Assembly: GCF_021130785.1 (NCBI RefSeq)
Contig: NC_060208.1
Coordinates: 171,796,501-171,860,500 of the forward strand
Direction: 5' to 3'
DNA length: 64,000 nt
DNA from: Homalodisca vitripennis
Taxonomy: Eukaryota; Arthropoda; Insecta; Hemiptera; Cicadellidae
Part shown: one piece after another, positions 36,807 to 50,190 of the stretch
Numbering within the stretch: the stretch's first letter is position 1
Layout of the letters: every line of letters begins with the position of its first letter
Made by a program: the position numbers and the translations under genes
Notes under the pieces: generated by a model
The model's database searches: none
Told to the model about the DNA's origin: nothing
Seen by the model: only the letters and a program-made list of their open reading frames with translations

Positions 36807-37149
36807 TTAAAATCTGATGGTGGGGGTCAAATGAATTTTTTGAACGAATTCAAGTAGTTTATTGTTGAGATTTAATAATAAATTACATTATGCTGAGTCC
36901 AAACCCTCCACCCAACCCTGTAACAGTGCGTAACGCTGACGAAAAACCCCCTCCCACTCTTAGGGGTTAGTAATTTAGGGACGGCCCTAAGAAACAGTTA
37001 TTCTTCACTTGAGGGATTAGATCGTCCTCAAGGCCATATATTTCCTCTGCGGTAAATTTGCACCAGTGATTTGCAGCTACGACCTATGATTTCCCGACAG
37101 TTAGTTGACACAACATCTAAGAGTCTGCTCCTAAAATCAAAGTCTAGTC

Positions 37150-37330
37150 TGTAAATACTCACATTGCGTAGAGATAAGGTACTGCAGTTCTCTAACTGAG
37201 AGGTGACGGATTCGATTCCCGGGGAGACATATTAATTTACATATGGTTCTGGGCAGTTTTCCCTCATACATATGTAGCACGATAAATTTAAATGCCAACG
37301 GCGTAATAAGAATTCCCTTAAAAAGACTCC
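37150..37330 (+). repeat. Probable tRNA-derived SINE
   Basis: GGTGACGGATTCGATTCCCG (37,201-37,220) is close to the tRNA T-arm/B-box consensus (GGTTCGAATCC) and is preceded by TCTCTAACTGAGAGG, which can form an anticodon-type stem. The body continues with CTGGGCAGTTTTCCCTCATA. The A box is poor and no full cloverleaf exists, so it is not called a tRNA gene. Confidence 0.45.
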
Positions 37331-37511
37331 ACCACAAACTATCAATTTAGGTAGACGTGTGAGTCCAAGCTTCATACCCGAATCTGTTATTTTTCGTGTA
37401 GGCACTAAATCACTGCACTGGATATTGTGATTTGTGACAAAGAATTTCTTTGATGATAAACAGATTTTGAGAATCAGTTCTCAGCTGAATCAATTATTAC
37501 ATGTTTAATTA

Positions 37512-37605
37512 TTTTAACACATTGACTGCGGCGGACGCAACTACTACTAGCCTACTCCTGCTGTCCTATAGTCGTAACAAAGATCGTGTCATAGTGAAGG
37601 TGTTA
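37512..37605. mobile_element. Very short TTAA-bounded element
   Basis: TTAACACATTGACTGCGGCG at the left and ATAGTGAAGGTGTTAA at the right form imperfect inverted ends (TTAACACaTTgACT against TTAACACcTTcACT) only about 93 bp apart, both finishing in TTAA, the piggyBac target. The inside reads GGACGCAACTACTACTAGCC and TGTCCTATAGTCGTAACAA. Confidence 0.6.
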
Positions 37606-37633
37606 ACTACGTAATCTGCAGCTAGAGATGTAT

Positions 37634-37724
37634 CATAGTCACATATTGATTGTGGTGGACGCAACTAACTACTATTTTAGCTGTCTTAAAGTCGTAACAA
37701 GGGTTGTATCGCAGTAAAGGTGTT
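37634..37724. mobile_element. Second, decayed copy of the short TTAA-type element
   Basis: TTGATTGTGGTGGACGCAAC, then AGCTGTCTTAAAGTCGTAAC and CGCAGTAAAGGTGTTTT parallel the copy at 37,512-37,605; both ends have lost the TTAA. Confidence 0.5.
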
Positions 37725-37829
37725 TTGTACGTCTTTTGTCAATCTTAGAAGGTTTATCTATGCTTTATAAATTGCGTTGTGTTTCTGACTGTTTTTATTG
37801 TGCTCTGACGATTTATTTAATCCACAAAT

Positions 37830-37879
<50 letters not shown>
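37830..37879. repeat. (AT)n microsatellite
   Basis: About 24 AT units. Confidence 0.9.
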
Positions 37880-37882
<3 letters not shown>

Positions 37883-38924
37883 GTATAATAGTAACACGTT
37901 ATGAATGGGTGGCAGAATAGTAGCAGAGCAGTAGTTACTAAGCAAGACAGTCATAGTGTATGAACTTTAACTTCAACTCTTGAGTCTTAAGTTACATATA
38001 TTATCTGTTTGCGAAACGGTTGCAGACCATAGCTAATAAAGTCAGAAGATAAGCTTTTAGGAATAAGTTGTCCACACCCATCTTGCATGTGTCATACTTT
38101 CTGTTCATGACTTTTATAGAATTTAGCTGCTTTAGTGTTAATGTCGTATTTATCCTGACCAACGAGTCTCTTTGGCCTTCATGCCACAGTTACCTTTCAG
38201 CAACAAAGTTTATAGCATTAGGTTAAGACCAAAAATTGGTTATGGTTAAATGAACTACAAAAATACTCGAGGATACATGTAAAGTATGCCTTCGAATCAG
38301 CCATTTACCAGAACACCATTCATTTTTTTAAATTTCTTGGTATCCCAGACTACATGATGCATAATGACCATCTCTGATGTCACATGCAAAATGTAAAGGC
38401 TGTAACTCATGACATTCTCTGATCCTGTGGGCAGGCAGACATACAATCAGACAGAAAAAGATTTTTTACAGACCCCAGCCAGACAGAAGAGAAATTTTGC
38501 CAGCCTACTGAGTAAACACCAATATGGCTTTAATTACGTATTAAAAAATGAAATAGTTAATTTTAACGTGGACATTTTTTCAATATGAAATAAAAAAAAA
38601 AACTGTTGATAGTTGCCAAATTTTAAATACATCCCTTATAATAGTACTTTAGTGTACTTTGACAAATAAAAAGGAATTGTTTTGAGTTAGCTATTTTAAT
38701 GTGTATGCAAGAACAACACTGCATACACCCAGGTCTCATATTCTTTTTTTTATTAAATTTTCATTACCATGAGTGTAAAATAAAGGGCATTTGACAAAAG
38801 AATTCAAAATCTATCTGGTGGCCAAATATCTTCATTAGCTATATTTCCAAAATGTTCAAAATTTTAAGCAAAAATCTTGGTTATGCTACGAATTTAGTTG
38901 CATAAAAATAAATAGGTAGATGGC

Positions 38925-39375
38925 TCAGTGGTGTTCTAGGGGAAACCAAATTCCCAATGTCATACTTATATTTTTTGGAGGAAGGAGTAGATCAACTTCT
39001 TCTTTTAAAAAATATTTTGGTATTATGGTAGCTTTGTCCTCGTTTACTTGATTGCTGGTTTTCATAATCTCTGGTTTGAAGCTTTGCAGACTCCAGGCAT
39101 TTTGAAAATAAATCACTTTTAATTTTAAGATGCTAGTATAATAGCAGTTTTCTGTCCCGAAAGTGTTTAGAAGCAAATCACTTGGTCTCAGAATGTCTTT
39201 ATTCAATATGGTGGATAACCTGCAGGAGTGGTGGGCCAGAGCTCTCTTCAGTTTGATGGATGGTTTTGACCTCACAGAGTTCATAAGTTCGGATGAAACC
39301 TGCTTAGGTCAGAATAATGTTAAGTTTGCAACGTTCCATTCAATCCACATAAAATGTTTTATATTAAGTGTTGTC
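38925..39375. other. GC-richer block with unrecognised frames on both strands
   Basis: A minus-strand frame 38,925-39,284 (119 codons, includes MNSVRSKPSIKLKRALAHHS and ends IWFPLEHH) and a plus-strand frame 39,163-39,381 (includes MVDNLQEWWARALFSLMDGF) overlap. Neither matches a family I know. Base composition differs from the AT-rich flanks, suggesting old mobile DNA or an exon of an unknown gene. Confidence 0.25.
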
Positions 39376-39399
39376 ATGTGATGCCAGTCCGGAAGTGAT

Positions 39400-42300
39400 A
39401 GCCGAGACACATGCTTAGTTAATTATTCTCTTATTAAATTTTCACTAGATATCGTTCTAATGTTCTTCCTAAGTTGCTACAACCACTTGGGTGGTAGGCC
39501 TCTCACTCTTTTTTTGTTTCACTTTTGTCTTCATTATTAGTTAGGAGCATTTATTTTGTCATTGTCTTTACAACAGCTATAATTGCGAAACATGAAACTT
39601 GTGTGATCCAGAAGTTGCTAAGGTCTTCTATAGTGATAATGAATATAATTCAAGTAACAGTGGTATGGTGAAAGTGTTGTGTGCAATACTTGCCACCACA
39701 ACTTGAAATTTGTTTCAAGGCGAGCAAAATACTAATGGAACAAATGAACCTTGTCAGCCTGTAAATACTTGACCTGTATACAGTAATAAGTTTATAAATT
39801 AGTGATATTTTTTATTCAATGTAATCTATTAACACAATACTGTGGAAAGATTATGTTTTTATGGTTTTTGATGCAAAACCAAAAAAGTCAAGCCTTTTTA
39901 TACAGAAATATGTTTTTTATTTATTTAATAATATTAATAATTGTTAGTTGCTGCAGCACACAAATAAACAAGTATAAGAAGAGTGAAATAGTCAGTATAG
40001 TAAGGAATTGTCTATCAATCAGACTACAAATTATAATATGTTTTACATTTGAGTTTTGTTATAAATAGAAAAACAGTCATAAGTATAAAACCAAACTCTT
40101 ACGTTTTCACCTGGTTAAATTGCTTACATGGGACTGAACAATTAATACTTAACCTCAGTGGGATGATAGGCAAACCAATTATTATGATTTAAACTGCCTA
40201 AATTTTATTGTTGTGCTTAAGTATGATTTAAATTGTTTGTATTATCCTCAGTTTCCTTTAATATACTCCAACAAACTCACACATTTTCAAAAAACATAAC
40301 ATTCATTTAGCAACTTTGGCTATCACAGTTTCAAAAAATTCACCAAAACAAATTTACTATCATCTCACCCAATCACTGTAAAAATATTTCTAACACTACT
40401 ATTAAAACTCATAAGATAGAAAAAAACTTCAAATACAAAAAAGGTTTGTCTTTAATAGGATATTTTTAATGGTGTACTTTGCAACATAGGTTGCTATTTT
40501 AAAATTTCGACTTCACGGTTTATAATTTATATATTAATTTTTCATATTTTTTTTATTTGAAAAGGAAGTAAAAAGTTACACCACTCCCAATTTCCTGACA
40601 GGGTATATAATAAACACCATACAAAATAATTGGTGTGTGTAGTTTTAGAGGGGAGCTGGCTGCAGCATTTACTGTTAAAACCTAAATTAAAGACATTTTG
40701 TCATATCCTGTACATACAAATAAATATAATACTGAGTTTTTGGTGCCAAAATGATCATACAAGGGCACTCAGACCCTTAAAATGAGGTATCATGTGATCT
40801 ATGTTCCCATTAGAACATTTTCCAAAAATGACTCCTACCTCCCTAAAAATGCCCTTTAGTTTGAAATTAATTTTACGGAATTCTTTGGAGTCAAAAATGG
40901 GGGTATCTGTTGAAACAAATTATGAAGCTCAGTTTGTTTGGCTGCAACAGATACTGCAGTATATTGGTCTGAGACACTCTGTATACTGAGTTAGATTAGT
41001 TCTTAATATCTAACGAGTTATTGTTCTCCTCATAAAAATGTGTACTGGTAACACATTCTTACAGCTATTTTGAGATTTCATAGAAATCCCTTATGACATC
41101 CTATAACAGGCCGCCAGTTCAAAGGGACATAAAGATCAAATTACTTTTATGCATGTTTATTTTAATCTTTTTTATTGATTTAACACAAGAAATTGAAATA
41201 AAAATTGGTTTAACATATAATACAGTAATAACATTTTAAAATCTATTGGCTAATTTCAAAAATGTGTTTGAAAAAGTTAATTAATTTACTTTATTACCTT
41301 TTGACAAAAAATGGAAACTATTGTGAATGTTTACTGTTAATTTTATTTTTGTAGACTATTTGAAATTCCAGCTAACATTGCAAAGTAGCTAGCTACCTTC
41401 AAATTATTAATTATTCAATAATTTTTTTTCATTCACATAACAAATGGGCTTAAAAATTCAATTTTAGAGACCAGCCAATGATTTTAAAGAAATTATCAAC
41501 TAATTGCATAAACCAAGTTACATCTAATTCCAGCCTAAAATATAAAAGGTTTGATTTGCTTACATGTAAAACTGAAGATTATAATTAAATAATAAACCCA
41601 TTGGCATAGCATTATGCAAGAGCTCAGTGACTATATCAGGTAGCCCATTCATACCACCTAGCCGATCCACAACGATGACAGACATCACGTTTTTAAATAT
41701 TTATCATAACAAATTTTTAACAACTGAATTCAAACATGGCTCTACATCTTGACAATAATTGTTTTGATATAAGTTGTAAAGCCTATTTGTAAATTGTATG
41801 TATATTGAAACCCATTTCATTATATCTTGTGTTAGTAGGCCCTAGTTGTTTTGTAACTTTAAAGTATCACACGTGTTGTAATTTTTGGCACAAGATGAAT
41901 TTGAATGAAACAAAAAATTTTTCCTTGCAGGGAATTAAATTTCCTATCGAGATGAGGTAAAATTTGCAACTGTAAATTGTAATATTGGAACTGTAAAAAA
42001 ATTAAAAAAAGATTGCTCTCAACAAATTTAAATATAAATGTTTTGCTTTATACAGGAAACGTTTTTATTTTAGATTTCATGTGCTTTTAGCCTTTTTTTA
42101 GTGATTCTGAAAAGTACATAAATGATCAGATACGATTAGGCATAAAACAATTACACATAAAACTCTGCACTTTTGTTTAATATAATTATAACATGAAGTT
42201 AGCTCTATTATAAGTAAGTACGCCAATATGTTAAAATCTCTAAGAAAATATTATTTCTGGAATTTAAACAGTTTTTACACTTATTAATATTATATAACTT

Positions 42301-43990
42301 GTAACTGGAATTAGATACTAAACAGCATGGATTCTAATAGACAATGGTTTTGAAACAAATAAAAATTAACCTACAAATAATAAACTATCCTCATTACATC
42401 TAATAAAACTGGTCATTACTACTATATTCATTGAAAGTTAAAAGATATTTGAAACAAAATTGTTGCATTCTGCCGATATTAAATTATTTGCAAAATAAAA
42501 ATTATTGAATATCAATATAATAAATTCTATCTATTGTTCCAAATTTTAACTGAAAGATTTAATGCACTTAAATTTTTGTATCTAACCAAGAAGTTGGCAA
42601 CATATCAAGTTCAAATTTAACAGCACGACTTCTTATGTAGGTTTATACAATATTTTCACCCATCTTTATGAGCGCTATAGCTTGCATTATAAATCTTAAA
42701 TGTAAAAATATATGCAAAAAGATGTAAATATTAAAAATGCAAACAAAATGTTGTTTCCTCTGATTGTTAAACTTTTTAACAGTGAACACTAATCAAAATA
42801 TACAGTATTAATAATTCATTGTCTGTGAACATTCAATGAAAGAGATCTTTAGGCCATAAATATTTAAATTAAAATTGGAGATACAAAAAAAATACTAAAA
42901 CCAAATAATCACATCATCACAAAATGTGGAAGTAAACATAAAATTTATAAGAAAGAGGATTGACGCAAATAACAATACAGCAGTCCTCACGTTTTTCTTC
43001 CAACTTAATATCAACACCATGTTACTAAATTAAGATTAAATTACAGAGTTGATTACTTTACAAATATACAAATTTATCGAAAATGCTGATTTATTTAACC
43101 CTTGTTGTGGCAAGCATCGCTTACACGATACAATATCATTGTATTAACATTAGTCATGGACAATAGAATATGCCTGTAGTTCAGGCGTCAACTAAGTTAT
43201 TTTTGCAATACGCAAAATGCACGATGACTCAATCAGTTGTTTACTAAATTGCATTTATTTACAGTTTGCCGTTTTAGTGCAAAACAGTTAGTTATTGAGT
43301 TTCCCTAATTCCTGATGCTTGGTACTTTTATGTGTGGTAAACATATACTTTATTTGCCAATACATATAATTATTGATCTAGGCTACTAATTTGTAGTGAA
43401 AGTATTTATTCTGTTAGTTTTGACTGTTTATAAACAATTATTATTATCATGTATATCAAATAAGTAATATTATATTTTATAAACATTAGATGAATTAGGA
43501 TTGATTCTTTTCTTATAATAATAGTTATTGGTAGGTGTAGTGCATAAATATAAAAACCTAGATTTGTTGGTTACTTTTAAATTTTCAGTCATAGCCTTTG
43601 TTTACGTTAATATATTGTAATAAAAATATATATTTACAAAGTACTTAATACTTAGCAACTCTTAGCTATCTTAGACTTTCAAATTCTTTGAAGAAAAGTA
43701 TTTGTACACCATACCCCCATCAATATTTTGTAAATACATTTTTCAAAAATCTTACATATCACATTAATTTTTTTATAACTACATATATAAAACATTTTGA
43801 TTTATTATTTTTATGGTGTGTGACAATTAAAAACAGAGTGGCATTTATTAGTGAAATGACTGCCACTACTAGGATTAAATACATCAAATTGATATTAAAT
43901 TACTCAGAAAACATTGAAATTAACATATTGTATTTACAAACTATATACACAAATAACTATTTTACAACACTACTTGGGTTTCCTACGTAC
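39400..43990. other. AT-rich stretch, no gene seen
   Basis: Only low-complexity frames. GGTCTGAGACACTCTGTATA at about 40,965 resembles a Tc1/mariner-type terminus but has no partner. TTAACCCTTGTTGTGGC at about 43,097 resembles a lone piggyBac-type end. The last CNOT10 exon should lie somewhere left of 50,190 but was not found here. Confidence 0.35.
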
Positions 43991-44008
43991 AACAATTTTT
44001 TTGTTTAA

Positions 44009-46899
44009 CCCTCCAAGTGATAGCGGCTCAGACCGAGCCGTTAGGGACCCCGCCTGAATCGATAACGGCTCGGTCCGAGCCGTTCGTGAAAAACGACGTA
44101 AAATTATAACTAGTATCGGAATCCAGCTATATTTTTATACTAAACAGTTTAGAAAGAGTTCCTTTACTTGATACTCTATGTCGTATATTTTCAAGTACAT
44201 ATAAATAATAGTATTACGTCATTCACCATCAGCTGATTCACGGCGTCTCTCATTCGCTGTGTCTGAGACACTACGTCGTTCGGCAGCAGTGTTTTTATTG
44301 TTGTCGGTTATGTCGTTTGATGGTTTATATTAGTGGGTTTAGTTGTTTTATTTAGTTTGTATGTTGGTTATTGTTCGTAAATATGATGAACTAAGCCGTT
44401 CAAGTCAAATACGAGCTTGTCTACTTGATATTTCAAGTGATGAATCTGACGTAGACAATGGACGTAAACAGTGATGTAGGCACGGATTTGGAAGATTTGC
44501 CAGCTTCTGATTTATCTCCATCATTGCTAGATCATTCTTCAGGTAGTGGGGAACAGTACGATCCTAATTTGGATCAAAATCAGTATAGTGACTCAGACAA
44601 TAATATTCAAGTAAATAAACAACCTACTTCGAGTATTGGTAGGCCTCAGACTAACTTGGCTCAAACCTCAGCACACAATTTATCTGATGTCTCTGACAAT
44701 GAAAGTGATTACAGTGATCAATCTGCACAACAAAACCCTCAACCTGCATATGGGTTTATGGTTTTTTTTCCCCCAGAACCTGAAATTAATTTAGGAAACC
44801 AATTTCGCGTCAGAATGACAGGGGTAAAAAATTTGCCTGAAAAAAATAGCACCCCATTGAAATATTTTTATTTGTTTTTTTCTGAATTCATATGGTCTAT
44901 GATGACAAGGGAGACAAACTTGTATGCACAAGACAAAAATTACGAATAAGAGAAACTCTGGTACAAATTTCTCGGTTCAGTAGGCTGACAAAATGGGTTG
45001 AGGTCACCAAAACAGAAATGAAAACGATACATTGCCATCATAATAAATATGGGCCTAAGCTATAAGAATAATTACAAACATTACTGGTCGACTCGGAAAT
45101 CTCAAAAAAGTCCTTTTTATTCAGAAACAATGGGTATAAACAGATTTGAGGCAAATAAGATCAAATTTTCACCTTAGTTCACTGAAACGAATTCCTAAGG
45201 GTCAGCCTGGACACGATCCTTGGTATAAAATAAGGCATTTTTATGACCAATTGAATGCTTGTTTCAAAATGTATTTCGTACCTGGGCAAAACATTTCCAT
45301 AGACGAATCTATGGTTGGAATGAAGAACAGGTGTTCTTTTTATTCAGTATATGCCGAATAAGCGGCATGCTCGCTTCGGAATTAAAAAGTTTGAATTATG
45401 TGACAGCGAAACGAGCTATGTTCTTCATTCAGAGATGTATAGTGGGAAAAGGTGTTTTTAGAGGATAATCAAGTCCAAGCTCCATTCACTCAGAAAGTGG
45501 TGATGCATCTTTTGACAGTGTGTAACCTACTAAATAAAGGATACCATTTTGTACACTGATAATTTTTATACGAAGGTGCCACTTTGCAGAACAACTAATT
45601 CAAAACCAAACTTATATGACTGGGACTATAAATAAAAACTCCAAAGGTTTATCAAAAAAATCTTGTCACACAAAAATTGGAACCTCTACAATCTGTTTAT
45701 TACAGAAAGGACAAGATTCTGCTTGTAGGCTATAAGCAGAAGAAGACACGTAAACCAGTATACCTTTTATCAACAGCATTTCCTGCCAACGATAAAATTA
45801 TCAGAAGCACGAAAAGTGGGATTGAGGCTCTAAAGCCAGAACTAATAAATGAGTACAATTTGTCTATGGGTGGTGTTGATGTCAAGGACAAATCAATTTA
45901 TCACACAACATCAACACGCCCAACAAAGAAATACTGGAAAAAAACTTTTTGAAAATTTTCTAGATATGGCTTTGCTCAATGCCTACATATTATACAAAAA
46001 TAATACTGATGTACCCCAAAGCAGACATGATTTCATGGTAGACATTGTAGAATCACTTGTTGATGATGAACCTGAACCTGAGCCTGTACCAGGCCCAGCA
46101 GGCACTGAACATACTTTGGCACGACACCCTGGAGGAAAGTTTACGTCTTTGTGTAGTATGCCTAGAGAAAGGTAAACATTCTAAAAAGTAGATTTTGGTG
46201 TTCAGGCTGCAATGCAGGTATCCATCCAGACTGTTATAAATTGTTGAAGCATTTCTGGAGAGCTAAGGGTCACAGGAAGAGAAAAGCACCTGATGCAGGG
46301 GAATCAGATTCCGAAATAGGGGATGTTTATATGTGACATTATAAGTAAATATGTATATATAATTACAATTTTCTATAAAAGGTATTGTGTTTAGTTATTT
46401 AAAAGTGTTTTATATATGTAAATAAGGTGCTACAAGCCTATATAAAACATTATATGGAAATTGTTGAAGAAAAGTACATTTTTTTGCAGTTTTTGATTTT
46501 TTATGCTAGTGAGAAACATATTAAAAATCAATTTTCATGTAAATATAAACTACAAGTATTATACATCTTTGTGTTCAGAATTAAATTGTGAATCTTTTGT
46601 ATATAATGAATTTCAAATGTGTTACCATGGAAGTTATGAAAAATAGCCTCAAAAAACAAAATTTTGTTTGAAAATCTTTTTTCAAGATCATCAGTACAAC
46701 ATCAAATTAAAAAAAAAAAAAAATGGTAAGTTTTTCTTTTTTTCATTATCATTTAGTAAATATTATAGTGAACATTTTGATATATAATATGTTATATTTC
46801 AGGTATATAGTATATGTTTTATGAATTAAAACAAAAAACACTGCACGTCATCATAAAAAGGCCTATCACTGTAGAGTAATATGAGTATCACTTGGAGGG
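44009..46899 (+). mobile_element. piggyBac-family transposon, both ends present
   Basis: Terminal inverted repeats CCCTCCAAGTGATA (44,009-44,022) and TATCACTTGGAGGG (46,886-46,899) match perfectly and are flanked by TTAA on both sides (44,005-44,008 and 46,900-46,903), the piggyBac target duplication. Inside the left end are two palindromes, CGGCTCAGACCGAGCCG (44,024-44,040) and the near-perfect CGGCTCGGTCCGAGCCG (44,067-44,083). The element is 2,891 bp and carries a broken transposase gene. Confidence 0.92.
44361..46336 (+). pseudogene. piggyBac transposase, multiply frameshifted
   Basis: An acidic N-terminus opens in one frame (ATG 44,361: MLVIVRKYDELSRSSQIRAC, with DISSDESDVD) and continues in another from 44,458 to 44,949. 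The start of the DDE domain is seen as NSTPLKYFYLFFSEFIW. Later pieces are IPKGQPGHDPWYKIRHFYDQ and ISIDESMVGMKNR (catalytic Asp block), KRHARFGIKKFELCD (other frame), LSMGGVDVKDKSIYH (45,860-45,905, the MGGVD catalytic block), FENFLDMALLNAYILYK and the C-terminal cysteine domain RFWCSGCNAGIHPDCYKLLK, ending at TGA 46,334-46,336. At least four frame changes make it inactive. Confidence 0.9.
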
Positions 46900-46903
46900 T
46901 TAA

Positions 46904-49330
46904 AAAAGTTAGGTGAGTGAGAACCAAACAATTTGTTTTAGCTAGCAACTTGTTACAATAATTGCAACAATGAAACAACTGTTGTGTTCATAATACTTTT
47001 GGACTATATTATTTAAGAAAGCTTAGTAAGTCCTTAAACATAACACATTTTTAATTAGTGCTAAAAAAACAATTTAATTGGATCACCACAAAGACTATTT
47101 AAAATTATTTAAATACTGGGAAAAAATATATTTATCTTATATTGAAAATGAGAATATTAAGAAATACAGCCTCACTGAAGCAAAAAGTATTGGGAGCAGT
47201 TACAACAGTGCCCATGACTTAATATGGTATAGAATTGCTATTATTCAAAGTCTGCAAGGAAGCAAGCTCTGGAACTGAAAACTTTTATTAACTTTTGCAC
47301 AGGATTTGCATCAAGATCTATACTTCATCCCTGTAGGGTTCAAGTTGTCCATCTGCTGTTCAAAGGTATCATGCCAGGAGAGTTGATTTTTTGTAATGAA
47401 ATGCTGGAGATAAGGGATCAAAGCTCAACACTTTTGAAATATTATTTTCACTTTTCCAGCCCTGTCAATAAACACAAGATGCTCTACTGATGACAACACT
47501 GTGAAATTAATCTGAAACCCTTGTAGAGTTCACAGGTAACTCGTGAGTTGAGTTTTTATTGAAAATTTTTAAAAGGGCTCTGATAGCAGTACTTTTTGTA
47601 ACCCAGCTTCACATGTGGAGACCATGAACTCTTTAGATTCTGTAGACAAATGAGTTAGGAATTGGTGGTACTACCACCAAGGTAAGGTGCACCACCATCA
47701 CAACAAAAGTATGGAGAAATATTTTTAAGGGTAGCTTGATCTAAATCGCAGCTGAATTTGATGGTTCAGTGAGACTATATGAAGTGATTAAAACTCTAAC
47801 AAACATGTCCATTCATTTGACTAAACTCAGACATCACATCATCATCAAACTTTGGTAACATCTGAAGTCATTTCAGTGAGATATTAACAATTTTATGTGA
47901 CGAAAAATTCAAGTTTAAGAGTTAATATTCCTTGAAGGATGTTATTAAAAATATGAATTTAATGACAGAACTCTTTAATTGTTTTACATTAATATTTAGC
48001 TTTAAAATAGTTTTATTAATTTGAGACTAAAAATTGTTGTCCTGAGTGCCCCACTCAAAAATCTGATAATTTTTTAAACTAATACAGTATATGCTTTTTT
48101 TTAGATTTTATTTCGTGATCCATGTTTGATTTCCTACATTTTATAATATTTTTTATATTATTTTAGTAAAAAATATGAATCCAATACAACTAACATATTT
48201 AAATATTTGTTAATTTTTTTTAGATAGTTGTATGTTACATCTATGTTAGTTAAAGCAACGTCACCTTGTAAATTAAAGTATATTAAATTATTCATTACCA
48301 AAATTAATACACAATGAGTTTAAAAGGTACAAATAGTTAAAGTAAAATTAGTTCAAATAAGATGAAATACGTATTTGTAAACATATTGCAAACATTACCT
48401 TTGAGACACCTAGAGTAAATAAAACATTAATAGAGTAACTGATAGAAAAATCAATATGACTGCACCTGACTTCTGTGATTCAATTTAAATAATTGAGATT
48501 TCTATCTGAAAGACAAACAGCAATTCTAATGTTAATTGTTTATCAAATGTCAACAGTAACTGAAACAAAGTGAATGGCAATTAATTGTAGGAAATTCTTT
48601 AAAGTGTATATATTAACTCTGCCTTGAAATTTGGTAATTTATTGTTGAGGTACTTTAAGTTAGTTCATCTGTAAATAAACGTTTTTGGCAGTTAATTTAT
48701 ATAGATTAAACTATTATATTATTTTAGGGAATTATTAATAATATTCATTTTCTCTTCTTTGCATTTATGTTACCATTCTTGTGAATTCTGCTATAGTAAA
48801 AATAATTTTTTAAATGTAAAAGACTAATTTTAAATTAAAATGTTTATAAATATATAAATCTAGAACTTTATCATTTAAAATTAATTAAATAGTATTTTAC
48901 GTTTATAAACAAGGTTTTGACTTGAAATATGTCAATATTAAATCAAATGTTATTTTTATAGTACATGTGTGATTAATTGTCTAGTAAAAAAACTTTCTTC
49001 ACTATAACTAATTAAATAAAAGCATTACAAAACACTAAAAATAGCAACATTTTTGAATACACCTATTTAAAAGCAGCCAGCACTTTAGCATAGTACAACA
49101 AAACAAAGTTACTTAAACACCCAGCACTCAAGGCCCAACAGAACATCTAAAATATATTTAAATAATACATATAACACAATGATGAATCAAGAATGATCAG
49201 GTTTTTAACTAAAACTAAATGAAGAAATAACTGTATCTAGACAATTTCTTTGAATCAACTTAAATTGAATTTGATGAATCTCTTTCTAGACTCCCATAAA
49301 AGAATTGTTCAGCTTAGAGATAAAGGTTTG
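46904..49330. other. AT-rich stretch; moderate-GC block at 47.3-47.7 kb
   Basis: No recognised exon. The block 47,280-47,720 is less AT-rich; an acceptor-like site followed by a 31-codon frame (minus strand, about 47,475) does not match the expected end of CNOT10. A plus-strand frame 47,078-47,278 is unrecognised. Confidence 0.3.
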
Positions 49331-49344
49331 TGCTGATAAGTCTT

Positions 49345-49690
49345 GAAAATATCACAGATGTGGGACGAGCTAGTATAAATTCATCGCTGAAGTTGTGGAC
49401 AATTCTGTTTGATAATGTTCCTTGCGATGTCTGTATGACCTGTAACAGGAAAATGTCACAGACCTGGAACACATGTTTGTACAGATTCATAGCTACAACT
49501 GTGGTCAATTAATTGTGCTTGACAATATTCCTTGCAATGTCTGTATGACCTGTAACGGTAAAATATCACAGACAAGGGACACATGTTTGTACAGATTCAT
49601 AGCTACAACTGCGGTCAATTCTGCTTGACAATATTCCTTCCAATGTCTATATGACCTATAATAGGAAAATATCAAAGACATGTATATTTT
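49345..49690. repeat. Tandem repeat, about 108-bp unit, 3-4 copies
   Basis: GATAATGTTCCTTGCGATGT (about 49,411), GACAATATTCCTTGCAATGT (about 49,520) and GACAATATTCCTTCCAATGT (about 49,627) mark successive units. Each is followed by CTGTATGACCTGTAA-like, AAAATATCACAGAC and GTACAGATTCATAGCTACAA; a partial older unit precedes them. Confidence 0.75.
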
Positions 49691-50190
49691 GTATATGATA
49701 AAAATTTGACAATTTCAATTGATGAATTTTGTTGTAATGATTACAGAAGCTTTAGCTAGTTCTATGACTAATTTTAAAATCTGACGTAAAATATCCTAAT
49801 CATTTGTAAAAAAGCATTAGTCAGTAAAAGGTAATGAATTTTTCACATTTTACAAATTAAATGTTATAATTCTTTATTTTATCTAAAAAAACTAAAATAA
49901 CTAGTCAAAAATAGCTGTTCAATATTTCAGAATATTAAATTATTTGTTACTTTTTTAATCATTTACATTAAAAAATTATTTAACAATTTGTACTTAATTC
50001 AATTTTAGTTTTACTACTCATTCATTCTTAACCGAAATACACGTTTATCTGATTTATGCCATCAAAGTTTACAGTTGATTATGTCAACAAATATCGACCT
50101 GAGAAACATTGGATGGAAACTATTCAAACACAATTTTAATATCTCTCAACATTATGTTTGCCACAATTAAATCATGAGAAATGCTAGTAT

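Noticed and set aside
43095..43120. TTAACCCTTGTTGTGGC as a possible piggyBac end
   Set aside because: No partner terminus within reach; similarity is only the TTAACCC start.
43688..44008. 106-codon plus-strand frame ending at the piggyBac target site
   Set aside because: AT-driven composition, no family, and the stop lies at the TTAA insertion site; treated as chance.
47440..47580. Acceptor-like TTTATTGACAG with a 31-codon minus-strand frame, tested as the last CNOT10 exon
   Set aside because: In the required phase it hits a stop after three codons, and the peptide in the open phase does not resemble CNOT10.
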